The notes under the pieces were generated by a model that ran no database searches, had not been told where the DNA came from, and was given only the letters and a program-made list of their open reading frames with translations. A DNA stretch of 64,000 bases from assembly GCA_002943765.1 (NCBI GenBank), contig PQWQ01000001.1, positions 3,259,501 through 3,323,500 of the forward strand, read 5' to 3'. The position numbers and the translations under genes are program-made. Shown here piece after piece: positions 24,341-38,339 of the stretch (within the stretch, counting starts at the first letter, position 1; each line of letters opens with the position of its first letter). Source of the DNA: Psoroptes ovis (Eukaryota; Arthropoda; Arachnida; Sarcoptiformes; Psoroptidae).

Positions 24341-25999
24341 ATTATTATCATTTAATATAATAAAACTTGGATAAACTTGAATGGATAAAAAAATTGATTT
24401 ATTTATTTATAATTGAAAATAATAAAACATGAACAAAAAAAAGATGTGTAAAAATATCAAAATAGAATAAAATTATACAAATAATATCACTAACAAAGGA
24501 TTTAATACTTTTAATTATCAAATCTGAATTAAAAATAATGCGTCAATTTTGTTGTTGTTGTTGTTGTTATTGTCGTTTTCCAAATTAAAAATTTACGTTT
24601 CTTAGTGATTTCGAAATCAAATGATTTTTCTTTTTATTTTTGCTTTAGGAAAGTAGAAAATCAAATTCGTAATTTTCTAAATAAAAAAAGTAAAAGAAAA
24701 AATAATTCAAGATTTTCGAAATTTTTTTTTCTTGATTAACAAACAACAACAACAAAAAAATCCTATCGTAGTAGCAGCATTGAAAATAGTATAAACGAGC
24801 CAATTTTTCCCAATTTCATGCTCCCCCTCCTCCTTCTTTTTTACTCTTAAATTTCTTATTCATAAACGACGTTTGCATGGAAAATGGGGCGGGAAATTCA
24901 AAAAATAAAGATAAAAATTTGTAAATTTTATAATCTCTTTCAATGATTTTCATAAATCAATCAATAATTTTATCATTAAAGAATGATTAAAAATTATAAT
25001 CTTCGATTATTCAATTGGATTCAAGAAAAATGAAAATCAATTGATTAATTCATTCATTGTGAATAATCAGTGTTTGAGGGTGTGTTCATTCTTAACATTT
25101 GTTGGTTATGTTTCATTGTTGTTGTTGCTGTTGTTGCTGCTGTTCTAATTCAAATTAAAAACATTATTTGGAACCATCCATTATTCATTTTCTCTTGCTT
25201 ATAAATCTGTATTTATTATTGTTATAATAACAAACGAAAAGAATTTAATAAAAAGAAAATATAAACATCTTTATTCAGTATTATGTATGCATCAGCAATA
25301 TCAACAGCCACAACAGTGATAGAAATTGGTCGTCTATATGGCTGTCTGAAGGGCAAGTTTTATTTTTTCTTGAAAAATTTTGAATATGAACAGCAACAAC
25401 ATCAAGCGAAATAATATTTTTCATTCATCTGTTTATTATTGATTGAACGAAAAAGAAATGATGATGAATAAACAACATTCCTGACTACATTCCATTCCAT
25501 CATAATCATCATCATCATTAATATTATTAATTTTACCTGTTTTAATGGAGAAAAAGGACTAACAAATTCATTTCTATGTGCAGCAATAATATTCATTCGC
25601 ACTACCTGTTTGTCTTGTTCTAACAATTCTCTTTTTGATCCTTGATCGTTTTTCTATCTTTTCATATTTAAAATTTGTTAATGCGAAAAATCTCACGAAA
25701 TTACCTAATATTATTTGAATTGATCATCAGAAGATGCCGTTTTAGTCGATTTTTTTAATTTTTATTTGAAAATTTTCAAAAATAAAAAAAATTACAATAA
25801 AATTGAATGAGAATTGAATGACATGTAAAAGTTTTATAAAATAAGGAAAAAATGAAATCATTTCTTTGGCAAATAATGATGATGCAATGAAGATGTAATT
25901 CGATCCGATTTCGTTAATTAGCTGTGAAATGAAATGGAAATTTCAATGAAACATTGAAATTACGAATTAAGATTTTTTTTCAAAAATTTCATATGAAAA
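24341..25999. other. Intergenic stretch with short repeats
   Basis: No supported gene. Contains GTT/GTC repeats near 24550 and 25110, A and T runs, and a short plus-strand open segment at 25282-25352 ending in a GC-type donor look-alike (GGCAAGT) that I could not join to anything. Confidence 0.5.
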
Positions 26000-28729
26000 T
26001 TAATATTCAAGACCGAACTCATTTTTAACCCATGGATAAACATCTGGACATTCAAAACAAGTATGAAGATAGCGTTCACCTTTCAGTTGTCTCGAATTCA
26101 ATTTACATGATTTAGGATGATTACAAGCGATAAGATTTGGATCAATATCACGTTTACATTTCCATGGTTCAAAATTGGCCAATTGTGATAACGGTGTCGG
26201 TGTACGCATCCATTCGATTGCTTGATAATTGGTGATTATATAAATATCCTTCAATATGAAAAAGAAAATTTTATATTATGATTCAAACTTATGAGTTTTC
26301 AGTTGTTTTTACCTTGTTTTGAAGCAATTCATCAAGAAATCTTGTCAATATATGGAAATTACGTTTCTCTTTGAACCAAATTGTATGGAAATAAAGACCG
26401 AATGGTGCACGATTTGTACGATAATGGCGATTGAAGTTATCTTTTAACATAGCATAAATTTCTTCATCAGATAAATGGGTTGGACATGAATCGACCATAG
26501 CACAAATATGTCCCTATTGATGAGAAAAGAAAATATCGTTTCATATGATTTTAGATATTTTTCATCTTTTGCAATTATCTCACCTCGATATCGAATGGAT
26601 TCATAATCATTTCCCACATTCCATTGAATGAGCGTGATGGACAACGTTGTCGACTACCATGACACTTATGTGGTATACGATAATCTAATGTAAATGGCCA
26701 CAATGGTGGATCAGATCTAGGTGCTACCATTGAAGAATCGTATAAAAATCCAAATTCTTTCATCTAAATATTTTTTTTTTACAAATAAAATCTTTTATTA
26801 ATCATTCATCATTGGTTGAATTGATTTACCATTATGAATTGAGTATTCCAGCCGACACGTAAAAATGGAACACGAGTGCCTCGTAATTCATCCAATGGAA
26901 TGCCAGCAAAACGATTAATTATATTCGCCATGCCGGCAAATTCATCGAACCAATCTTCCATTGTGGCATTGAATGTCCACCAAAGTTCAGGCTGTCGATG
27001 ACTAATTAATTTTTAAATTTCAATGAAAAAATTTCAAAAATTTCTTTTTCAAAACGTTTTACATACGTAATTGAATGAATACCAATTTCATGGCCATCAT
27101 TCCATAATTTTTGTACATGACGATAATTTGTGTATTCATGTGATAGGAAAAATGTGGTTGATATTGGACAACCATTTGGATTGGTACGATTTGGTGTAAA
27201 AATACGTTCATAAATTTCCCAATTTTCATTATTGACAGCATCATCAAATGTCAATATGACGATTTGCGGTGTTTCTTCTACTTTTAAATTGCCCGGTATC
27301 AATGTTCCATCTACTGAACAAAAACAATCAGGCAATGTACAATTGTTAGCATCACAACGTGGTGGTGAATTCGGATCTGAATCTGGATCACAGTATGATT
27401 CATCTGACCAATCATCGCAATCTTTTTGACCCTGTACGATCGAGGATAAGAATTTAATATGATTTTTATTACCAAAAGATTGATCATTTTTAATTCACAT
27501 ACATCACAGAATAGATCACGATTAATACATTTACGATTGGCACAAGCTAATTGACCAGATGGACATAGTGGTTCATCGGTCGATAATAATGGTTTCGGCG
27601 TGCTTGCATCTATTAATTTAGAAATAATAATGTTAATATTGTGATATACGAATAAGAAAATTCATAAAATCATAAATACCATGTGATTTTTCACAATTAT
27701 CTATTTTAAATTTGAAATCACAAATTTGTCTATCAATATCGAACCAAAGACCAGCTGAACAACGAAATTGTAATACTTTTTGTCTTGGACACCAATAATA
27801 ACGTGCACAATCACGTACACCTATTGCTTCAGGATTACGATAAAATTTGCCATTATCGATGCAAGGAACACCTTCGACTGATCCTAAAATATGATAATGA
27901 CGATTTGATTATTTGATTGATTGAATAAATAAATGGATGATGTCAATTTAAAATTCAAAACTAGATCTGAATAAATTATTCATTCCCTTTAGACAAAGGT
28001 GTGGTTAATATATACAAAGATTTAAAGATTATTGAATGAAGATTAATTGAAAGTATTTTTGCTTCACGAAAATTTATCATTTATTTTCATTGATATTTTT
28101 TTTCATACTTTTTCTTCCTCTTCGCTTTCAAGCTAAGCTTAGTTGCTTTGCATGGATATTTTCATGTTTTAATATTGAATGACCTGACTAACTTTCAATG
28201 AGAAGATGATATGCTAGAGATGATGTGTCACCATCATCAATTATCACACAACATCCGATTAATCAATATTCAATTTATATTCATTTTATAATCAAAATTT
28301 GAAATCGAAATTAAATGGAAATAAATAATCGAAAGCAATGAAAATGAGGTCAAATTTTTCAATTTTATTTATTTTGCTTTTAAATCAACATTTGATAAGT
28401 TTATGGATGTAGTTTTAAATGATCAAGAAAAATGACCATAGGTTAAAGTTAATTTTCAATGAATGAATTCGTACAAATTAATTTGATTCATGCATATTGA
28501 CAAATGAAAATAAAAAACACTCACCATCATCATTGGCTGCATTAACCAAAATACTCGATGAATGATGAATATGATTATTTTGAAAAAATGATGAAAATAA
28601 TTGATGATTATTTGTATGGAAACAGATTATGATGAATGAAATAATGGAAATATAAGTGAAAAAATATCTAAGTAATATCATTATTTTTGTGGTCATCATC
28701 ATCATCATCATTGACTTTGATATTGCCAT
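26000..28729 (-). CDS. Chitin deacetylase with CBM14 and LDLa domains (group I, serpentine/vermiform type)
   Basis: Eight exons: 28729-28525, 27883-27680, 27609-27503, 27431-27067, 27001-26830, 26763-26584, 26513-26313, 26248-26000, giving 560 residues. Secreted enzyme that deacetylates N-acetylglucosamine in chitin of cuticle and trachea. Order: long hydrophobic leader (1-60), a six-Cys chitin-binding peritrophin-A domain (about 75-131), an LDL-receptor class A repeat (about 150-187, CANRKCINRDLFCD then DCDDWSDESYC), and a CE4 polysaccharide deacetylase domain from about 225. CE4 motifs are TFDDA at 233-237, HSITH at 291-295 (metal ligands, split by an intron) and RVPFLR. This domain order is that of insect CDA1/CDA2. 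The catalytic Asp and metal-binding residues are present, so activity is likely. A 641-base first intron is gene-free. Confidence 0.93.
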
Positions 28730-30307
28730 GATGATTGGTTAATTATTAAAAAAAAATTTTTCACTTGAGAAAAGTTTAATACTGATTATGAATCGACGAG
28801 AATCAATTGAAAATTTCACGAATGAATTTCTTGATAAATTACATGAAAAACTACACAAAATGAAATAAGTGCAACAATGGCACTTCTTGTATGATAATGA
28901 TAAACAACGATTGATTCTTGTTAGGTGGTTAAATGTTCAAAATGTTGTTGTTGTTGATGATGTGTATAATGTTTTTTTTTATTGTTGTTGTTTTCATTTA
29001 TCTTTTCTTCACGTATATCCGAAATTCAATGAAAGGATTGAGGGATTTTTATGGTATAAATGGAAAATACAAGAAAAGATAAGAATGAAAGAGACGCGAA
29101 GCTTAAAAAAAATTGTCCGGCTTTTTCCTGCCACAAGCTTTAAAAGGATCGGCAAATAATTTCAGGTTTTGTTGCTATCTTGAAATTATCACAAAAATTT
29201 CATAGAAAATTTTTTGGTTGAAATCATAAGTGGCACATTAATCGAGAATAATCGATTATTCGGTTGAATATTGATCGGTTTTTCGATGAATATGGATCAT
29301 AATATTGATTTAATCAATCAACCATTGAAACTTCAAATAATTTGAGATTATGTTGAAAAGTTAACAAAAAACACCACCAAAAACTTTTGTTAATTGTAAT
29401 ATTATGGATGTGTTCGTTCATAATATTCAAATTTTAAACAAAACTAAATGATACAATTCTTAAGTGAAATGTTATTCATTTTATTTTGAATTTTGTTACG
29501 GATTTTTTTTTCTGTAAAAATTTTGAAAGCAAACATTTGAAGAGAATTTACTGAAATCAATAGAGAGACAATTTTATGTTTTTTAAATTTTACAAAAGAT
29601 AAATCCAGTATTTTTTTCCCAAAAATAAATTTCTGAAATTTCAAAGAAAAGATCGAATTATTTGATTTGATTCAGCAAAGGACCGGCCCAAAATGTGCTT
29701 ATTTTATTTTTTTATGCTTTCTTGAATCGTTGTTGTCAAGAGAAGAAAAACTTGTTGCTTCACGATGATGATGATGATGATCGAAATTTTTATTTTTTAT
29801 TTTTTTTGTAAAAATTAAGATAATCTTTGAAAATGTACACAGTTTGATCAATGATAGTTATACTGTTCTGGAAATTTTAATAATAATATCACCGTTATAA
29901 TTATTATTTTATCTTAAATCACACAAACACAGAAATTGAATGACCGAAATAATAATCAAAAATGCAAATGATAAATCGTGATGTGATAAGACAGTGTTGT
30001 GTTAGTTATTGAGATGATTTATGCATTCAAATATTCATATCTGGATTTTTTTTTTTCGGTCAGCATCGATGGTCAATGGTAATGGTTTTTGAAAATATCA
30101 TTTTCATTGATAATTTATGCTTGATAATTTCAATTTATTTCATTTTTAGAAAATTTTAAAATTTATTTTTAAACATTTAAATTTGCATAAAAAGTTGGAA
30201 TCTTATGATATTTATTAAGTATGAATGTAAATCATGTTTGGAATTGAATATATTTGCATAAATATTCAAATTGAAATACATTGAAACATGTTTCAAAAAC
30301 CATAAAT
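28730..30307. other. Intergenic stretch
   Basis: Between the start of the chitin deacetylase gene and the 3' end of the chitin-binding protein gene, both minus strand. No coding evidence. It should contain the deacetylase promoter just above 28730. Contains a GATGAT repeat near 29765. Confidence 0.55.
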
Positions 30308-31133
30308 TTAAAAATGTCTGCCATGTCCAATCGGTCGTGCACGTTCATTATGTTCTGGTTTTGACTGTTCAATACATGTTAATGAATCGGCATCGACCAA
30401 TGAATTTTCACCACATTGTATTAAACGTGGTTGATCATTAACACATGTTATGATAGCTTGTTGATTGAACCAATATCTTGGATATGGCCAATAACGATTT
30501 GAATGATCATTTTCAGGACACTTAAATTGTAACAATGATTCAGAATTGCAACCAACTTGATCTGGCCAATTACAACCTTTGATACGTTCATCATAAAATA
30601 ATCCATATGGTTCACATTGTTTACGTTGTGGTATACCCCATGAACATTCACTATAGAATACATTACATTGTTGTCGTTCATCTTCGGCAAAAAAACCGAA
30701 TTGATATGGACAGCCAGGTGTACTTATCGGTTTGGCTGTTGTAAATAATGTTCAAATTATCGATAAATCAATATTGAATCAAATTTTCTTAATAAAAAAC
30801 TTACGAACAGTTTTTTCACCACAATCAACATTCCAATAATAAGCACACATGCCAACAACATGACCAGTTTGTGAAAATAATAGACCATTGGGACAAAATT
30901 CATGTGTCATCGTCCCATTTGTACATTGAAAATATTGATCACATTCTTTTGGATGTGGATAACCATAAACACCTTCCGGTGGACATTGTAATGGTATTTC
31001 TTGTAAACCTTTTTTTTAAAGATGAATTGAATGAAAAATATGAATCGATTGATAGAAAATATCAAAGATTACCAGGATTAGCATCGATAAATGCTATGGA
31101 AAAACACAAGATGATCGTCAATTTGAATATCAT
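30308..31133 (-). CDS. Secreted chitin-binding protein with three CBM14 domains (obstructor/Gasp type)
   Basis: Three exons: 31133-31073, 31008-30805, 30735-30308, giving 230 residues. Structural protein of the chitin matrix in cuticle or trachea. Signal peptide at 1-18 (IFKLTIILCFSIAFIDA). Domain 1 (about 27-83) has the six-Cys peritrophin-A pattern with DQYFQC and GLLFS; domain 2 (about 93-147) has the pattern CNVFYSEC and GLFYDERIKGC; domain 3 (about 154-205) is more divergent and aromatic-rich (RYWPYPRYW). The tail is short and Arg/His-rich. Three CBM14 domains after a signal peptide is the obstructor/Gasp family layout. It lies on the same strand and next to the chitin deacetylase. Confidence 0.9.
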
Positions 31134-33365
31134 TTTGATATTTAAAAGTACGTTTTTATTTATGATGATAATGTTTGTTGTTTCAACCACACACTGACAA
31201 AGCAGAGCAAAGAAAAGCAATTATTATTATTATTATTATGATAATGTATTTGTGCCTTTGAATCAAAAAAAAAAAAAAAAAAATTTCTCGTGTATTTACA
31301 AGGTAAAATCAAGAAATAAATAAATAATAATTTATTCAATGAGAATTTCTTAAGGAAGATTTTGTTTTTTTTTGCAAAATGTTTTTCTATTCAAAAGATG
31401 GAAAGATTTTCATACAAAAAAACGAAAATTTCATGAAGATCATCTTATGATCATGAAGAAATAAGAACTTTTTCTTAGTTTTTTTTTTATTGGATCATAT
31501 TAATTTCAAATGTGAAAAAAAATCAAGAAAATATTTGAATTTTCTTTGGAAATTAAGAGAGAGAAAAGCTTTGAAAGAATAAATTTCAAACAAGTCGTTT
31601 ATGAATATAAATAATATTGTCAAGACTATCCTTATTAATGTTTATTTTTTCATTTTGACAAGGTAATTGTAATTGTTTTCTTGTTTTTGTTTTGTTTGTT
31701 TCATATTCAGTCTCTGTGGTTTGTAATTTTTCCTGATAATGGAACGAAGAAAAATTGATAACAAAATTATCTTTCGAATTATTCATTATATTCAAAGATA
31801 ATCGCTTTATTGATTGATTGATGGAAATTTGAAATTTGTTTTTGGTTCAATCGAGAAAAAATCCAGATAAAAAATTAAATTTTTGCTATGCAAGAAAATT
31901 TCAGACAGCCCAACTTTAAACGGGAACTTTGAATCTTGAAACATTTTGGAAATTCATCAAAAGCTTTGGATTTAGGAAAGATAATTTGAATTTTTTAAAA
32001 TTCAAGTAAATTCAAATCAATTCTAATAGATGACAGTTCTGCCATTTGATTTTGATTTGCTCAAAATCAAATCAAGCGCTAAAACGTAGTTATACGTCAA
32101 CAACAATCTGAGGACATGTGGTTCAGATTTTGGCCAACATGTACATTTCAATGTTATCCATAACACAAATAATATATCATTATTGTTGTCTATTTTTTCA
32201 TTATGATCATGGTTGTAGTTTTTTTTGATGTCATTAATATGATACGAATTATGATTATATATGAAAATTAGTACAAATTTACATACATATCCAATGTCTA
32301 TTTACATTTGATTCATTTTCAAATTTTTCGCGTTCATTCGAGATCATTTTTAATAATATGTTTATTTAAAACATTAAAACATTGTGAACCACCACCACCA
32401 TTTCATCATTAATTCAACCATAACAAAGAACTTGAACAACAACTACAGCAACAAACAACAACCATACAAATCAGCCACTCCTCATGTGTGGTTGGTTGGC
32501 TGGTTAGTTGGTTTTAGAAGGTTTCAAAATACATCCATCGCCATCATCATCATTGAAATAATTGAAATCACTAGTTTGGTTTCGTAATCATCCCAAAACC
32601 TAAACATTAAATGAGCTAATAACATAATCGACCAGTGTGAACACATTGAATTGTGTTGCAATGCACCATTTTTTTTGACCAGTATTGAGTTTTGAATTGT
32701 TGCCGCCGTCACTATTGTCATTGCTGCTTATATGTCATTGTCATTCATTCATATTTCTATATTGTTTGTTGTCGTTGGTTTTTGTTTATGGTTGTTTTAT
32801 GGTCGTTGAATGCAAAAACATAATGATTATGTTCTGAATTGTTTCTATTGTTTTTAAATTCTCTGTTCGATATACCATGGAATAATGTGAATATTCATCA
32901 TCATTATCATCATAAGCCATAATCAACATTGAAATTTAATTGAGGTATCCATCTATATTTATGGTTTATTAAATTGCCATCATCATCATCATCATCATTA
33001 TTATTATTACTTGTCTCTAACATCATTTGTACATATAAAATAATGATAATAATCCATCCAATCATATTATTTTAACATGTCATTATTGAATGTTTTTGAA
33101 TTCAATGAAACACTTTAATCGATTTTGTCGAAGAAAGTAAAATTTGTAGTTATACTATGAATTGATGATCTCGTACACATCATAATAATCAATATTATTA
33201 TTATTATTGTCATTATTATCATTATCGAAAAATTGTTCAGCCATTAAAAAAAATAAATAAATTCTCATATCGACACTCATATTCAATTTTGATCTCAGTC
33301 ATCGTTCGTATATCTTTGTTGGTTTTTGTTTGAAAGAAATTTCAATTAATCATTGAAAAAGCAAA
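31134..33365. other. Divergent intergenic stretch
   Basis: Lies between the 5' ends of the chitin-binding protein gene (-) and the choline-transporter-like gene (+), so it should hold both promoters. ATC/ATT repeats occur at about 32985-33010 and 33185-33225. No coding evidence. Confidence 0.55.
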
Positions 33366-35686
33366 ATGTTTTGCTGTCAAGATCCAGATGAGGTGATTCA
33401 CACGAATATTATCTAGTTTTTTATTTGATTAATTTCACAATTTTCGCTTACAGGTACAATCAATTGAAAAACCGAATCGACGAAACACTCGCTGTACGGA
33501 TGTACCATTTGCCATCGTATTTGTATTATTTTTATTTGGTCTTGGTGGAATCGCGTTCTATGCATTCAATATTGGTAGTCCTTTTCGTTTGATACATGGA
33601 TCCGATTCATTTGGCAATATTTGTGGACAACGTAACGTTAAAATAGATAATTTACCCTTTACCGGTTTAGACATGACAAAACGTCCGAATCTTTTCCATT
33701 TGAATCAACGAGATCCGAAAAATTCTATCAAAATATGCGTGAAAAAATGTCCTAATCGTGATTTAGTCAATATGGCTGAGATTTATCAATTCTATACTCG
33801 TTATAATTCATCATTGTGTCGTTATGATTTTGAATTCAATGCATCGATACCGACAGCTAGTCCATTGTTTCAAGATTCTCAATTATATCCGACCCTCGAT
33901 CAACTTCAAGAACAACCAAAAGCAAATGATACCGGTTTATGCCCAACATTACCAGTATTTCGAAAGTAAAAATCTTTCTTTGTAAATTTAATACATTCTA
34001 ATCAATTTCATTATTTTAGTCGAAGATTACTTTATTATTGCGTCCCCGAAATGGCAATTATTCAAGGCGTTGCATTAGGACACTCACTATATGATTATAT
34101 GTCAGGTCGTTTTTCGCTTAAAAAAATTGTTGGCGATATTATAAATTCTCATGAAGAAATGATCATTATGGGTGCAGTTGCTATTGTCTCCTCAGTTATC
34201 ACGGTATTCTGCATTCATTTTGTAGCAAGTTTAGCATCATGGCTGATCCTTGTAATCATTTCTGCATTATTATTGAGTTTAACACTTATTCTCTGGTGGA
34301 TCTATTTTATTGCTCGAAATCGTGAAAAATTGCCAGATAAATTAGCAAAACTTTTGCCTGAGGATTCTGAAAATGATACAATACTTTTGACATTCGCTAT
34401 TATCTGTACAATTGTAACATTGGTCATCATTTACGCTGCGGCTAGTATGCGAACACATGTGAAATTTGTTGTTGCATTATTTCATGAAACTGCCGCATGT
34501 ATTCGATCTATGCCAGGATTATTATTCCAACCATTATGGACCCTATCAGCTTTGATCGCATTCCTTACCCTTTGGCTATTCATTTTGATGGCATTAGCAA
34601 CTTCTGATCATCAATCACGCGATCAACGAATGTTGCAAACCACAACAACTGACAAAGATTTACTGTCGGTCGGCACTGAATTGAAAAATAAGCTAACCTC
34701 ATTTACATTGATTGGTTATCGTGACTCTTCATGGATTCAATTTATGTGGTGGTATCTATTGCTTGCATTCGTATGGATTGCTGAATTTTTTTGCTCTTGT
34801 CAGCAACTGATAATTGCCGGTGCTGTATCACGATGGTATTTCACGCGTGATCGAGAAAATCTTGGATTTCCGATATTGGATGCAACATGTGACCTTGTTT
34901 GTTGTCATCTTGGTTCAGTTGCCTTGGGATCATTTCTTATTACCCTTTTGAAACTTCCCAGATTAATAATTCAACAAACTACAGCTAGATTGAAACAATT
35001 CGATAATTATGCTCTTGCACGTAAAGCATTACAAGCATGTGCCTGCTGTTTATGGATTGTTGAAAAATTTCTCAGTTATCTTACACGTAATGCTTATACG
35101 ATGGTCGTGCTCAAACAAATGAATTTTTGTATCAGTGCACGATTAGCGTTTCAAACATTATTTTCAAATGCTTTACGTGTAGCCGCCATCAATTCGATTG
35201 GCGATTTTATATTATTGTTAGGAAAATTAATCGTTGCATCATTGACAGCGATCGTCGGTGTATTTCTGATTCGAGTAAGTTTTGAAATTTTAACACACTT
35301 ATTCTCATTAATCTCTTATATTTTTAAATAAGACAAACACTGCTGTGCATTATTGGATGATCCCAGTCATAATAATGTCTGTATTTGCATTCTGGATCGC
35401 TCATTGTTTATTATCTGTTTATGAAATGGTAATCGATGCTATGTTCCTATGTTTTTGTCATGATATGAATCAAAATGATGGTTCACCCGGTAAAGAATAT
35501 TATGCACCCGATTCATTAATGAAATTTTTACGCGAAGATGAACAAACAATGTCCGAAATACGACCAAATCAAGCAGTGCCAACCACAACCGATGACATAG
35601 ATGAAGTGAAAAAAATTCAACCAGAATCTCAACAACAAGAAGGATTATATCCGGACCTCGATGATTATCAAACAATTCGAGAATAA
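33366..35686 (+). CDS. Choline-transporter-like protein (CTL/SLC44 family)
   Basis: Four exons: 33366-33392, 33454-33965, 34020-35274, 35333-35686, giving 715 residues. Multi-pass membrane protein of the SLC44 family, linked to choline or ethanolamine transport. Evidence: a cytosolic start ending in RRNTRCTDVPF, TM1 (about 27-50), a large extracellular loop with paired Cys (ICVKKC, SSLCRYDF, GLCPTL) and N-glycosylation sites, then about nine further hydrophobic spans. The family C-terminal signature is clear: SSWIQFMWWYLL, GAVSRWYFTRD, HLGSVALGSFLI, a CCLWIVEKFLSYL segment and a NAYTMVVL motif. Introns are 54-61 bases. The last exon encodes the final span and an acidic, Gln-rich tail. AATAAA at 35949. 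Which SLC44 member it is remains open. Confidence 0.92.
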
Positions 35687-36581
35687 TACTTTTTTCGAAA
35701 AAAAGAATCTTATTCAACCAACAAAATTCTTGATGTAATAAATTTCAATTTTTATTGTTTCTATATATAAATCTGTCTATCACATACATCATCATCATCT
35801 TGATCATCAACAATGACTATTCATAAAATTCTATATAACAATTTGCACCGAATTTATTTCACTTAAAATTTATAAACAAACCAAAACCAAAGCATATATA
35901 TCATATATCATCAAATATAAAATGGTATAAACATATACTCATTATATTAATAAAATTTTGTAAAAAAAACCGATTTGTTTGAAAATTTCATCATCATCAT
36001 TTAATGGAAAACAAACAAATTATTGAATGTTGTTATATTTACAAACAACATGCAAACCACCATATAAACAATGACAATTAATCGAAATCATATTCAATCA
36101 ATCATTAAATTGTTTGATTCTCGAACTCCATGAATGACAACCACAATATTATTGCTATCCTTTTACGCAATTCCATTTATATTTGATAATCAATCACTTT
36201 GTCTGATTAATTGATAGATCAATGTTCATTTAATTGAATAATCTCTTTTTTTTGCTCATTATATTCTGTGAATTGTATAATAACTTTTTGATGTTGCCAA
36301 AATTCATCCGTATAATGTTATTTTTCGGCTAAAAATAAACATAAGGATATTGAATTTGAATGAAACAGTAGCTACCAAAAAAAACCTTGTAACCATTTTT
36401 ATTCATCAAGGAAATAAAAATAATGAATTATTCGAAATTATCACCATAATCATATTGTTTTGATCAAGTTTGAAGAATATTGGCATCACCAAAAATTTAA
36501 AAAAAAACTTAGTGTTATTAACCACAAAGTGGAAGAGAGGGATTGAGAAAAATAAATAAAATAAAATTCTGTGCATTCAAA
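35687..36581. other. Intergenic stretch between two plus-strand genes
   Basis: Carries the 3' UTR of the choline-transporter-like gene with AATAAA at 35949, then AT-rich sequence that must include the sugar transporter promoter. No coding evidence. Confidence 0.55.
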
Positions 36582-38255
36582 ATGACAAAATTCTTATCAA
36601 TTGAACGATTTATCTGTAATTTGATAGGAAGATTGAAATTTCAATCAAAATTACACTATGTTAATGATGAAGAATTGCCAACAACAAATCAAACATTAGT
36701 ATCGTCGATTTTGTCAATCGAAAATGAGCAACAACAACAACAAAAACAGCCGCAGCAGCTACAACAATTAAATAGAAAATCAAGAATCGCATCATGGTCA
36801 ATGTATTTGTATGCATTTATGGCATTGATTTCAGCCATGTCGATGGGCACGGTAATTGGTTGGAGTTCAACAGCGTTGAACAGTATGCAAAAAAATGATT
36901 CGCTGCCACAAATACATCCACACGATCCAAGCGATAGCCGTTATATGACATGGATTGGTAGCTGCATCACTCTAGGTGGCTTATTTGGCAGCCTATTTAG
37001 CAGTATGTTTGAATTATAGTATTTTTTTTTGCTTAGAAATTTTTTGAAATTCTTCAAATTTTGATCAATAGGTATTATTAATCATCATTTTGGCCCCCGC
37101 ACAGTATTAATTTTTCTATCTATTCCATTCACTATCGGATGGTTGATCATTAGTTTTGCACAATCATTTATGATTATTATATTTGGACGCATAATTACCG
37201 GAGTTTGTGTCGGTATTATTTGCAATACAGCACCTGTATATGTTGCCGATATTGTTACGCCTGATCGTCGTGGATTTTTAGGCTCTTGTTTTCAATTATT
37301 ATGCAGTGTAGGTGCTTTGTTTGCCGCATTTTTCGGAATGTTTTTACCTTGGAATCATTTAGCATTATTATCGATTATACCGGTAATAATTTCATCGATT
37401 GGAATGTGTTTCGCACCTAATTCACCAATTCATCTGATACAAAAAAATCAATCTAAAGTAGCATTACAAACATTGATGAAAATTCGATCAAATCGAAGTG
37501 ATATTGATGCTGAATTGTGTGAATTAGAGAGACGAATAAAATTCGACAATAATAATAGTCACAATGACATTAAAAATCAAAATATTAATGTCAATGAAAC
37601 AAAATCAAGTTTTCTTATTCTGATGAAAAGATCAGACATTTATCGACCATTAATCATTGGCGTTATGTTACAATTTTTTCAGCAATTTTCTGGCATCAAT
37701 GCAATAATGTTCTATTTAGTACCAATATTTAATGACTCTGGTTCAAATTTCGATCCTGAATTAGCTTCAATCATAGTAAATTTTTCATTATTTATATCAT
37801 GTTTATTTTCTGGCATATTTATGGATTTTTTAGGACGTCGTTTATGGCTGTTTATTTCTGGTTCTGGAATGTTTATAACAATGTTATTAATGTCATTCCA
37901 TTACTATAATTGTTCAATAAATGCGTTTGATATTGGATATAAACAACAACAAACAAGTTTATTGCCATTATTTTGTTTGATAATTTTTTCAATATCATTT
38001 GCATGTGGCTATGGTCCGATACCATGGATGATTGTTGCAGAAATTTCACCACCAGAAGCAACATGTTTGATTGGATCATTTGCTGCAGCAACAAATTGGT
38101 TGTGTGCATTCATTATTACAAAAGAATTCGAAGATTTTATACAAATATTTACAAAACAAGGACTTTATTTATTGTTTTCATTATCAAGCTTTTCATCGAT
38201 GATATTTGTCTATTTTTTTGTTCCCGAAACAAAGTCAATAATAATTAAATTGTGA
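36582..38255 (+). CDS. MFS sugar transporter (facilitated trehalose/glucose transporter type)
   Basis: Two exons: 36582-37002 and 37072-38255, giving 534 residues. Twelve-span sugar porter of the major facilitator family at the plasma membrane, closest in style to insect Tret1-like transporters. The N terminus is cytosolic with a Gln-rich run (about 49-63). Seen in order: GWSSTAL after TM1; GSCITLGGLFGSLFS (TM2); PDRRGFLG; PNSPIHLI at the PESP position at the end of the first half; QQFSGINAIMFY (TM7); FLGRR after TM8; GYGPIPWMIVAEI (TM10); VPETK at the end. The loop between halves has an Asn-rich insert. I chose the ATG at 36582; the frame is open a little further upstream without ATG. AATAAA at 38327 lies 13 bases before the stop codon of the opposing gene. 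Confidence 0.92.
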
Positions 38256-38339
38256 TTAAAAATTTTAAAATTCACAATCTAATCAATCATTATTTATTCA
38301 TGTTTTATTTGAAAAAAATTTATATGAATAAAATTCGTT

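Noticed and set aside
25282..25352. Short open segment followed by a GC-type donor look-alike.
   Set aside because: No acceptor or second exon could be joined.
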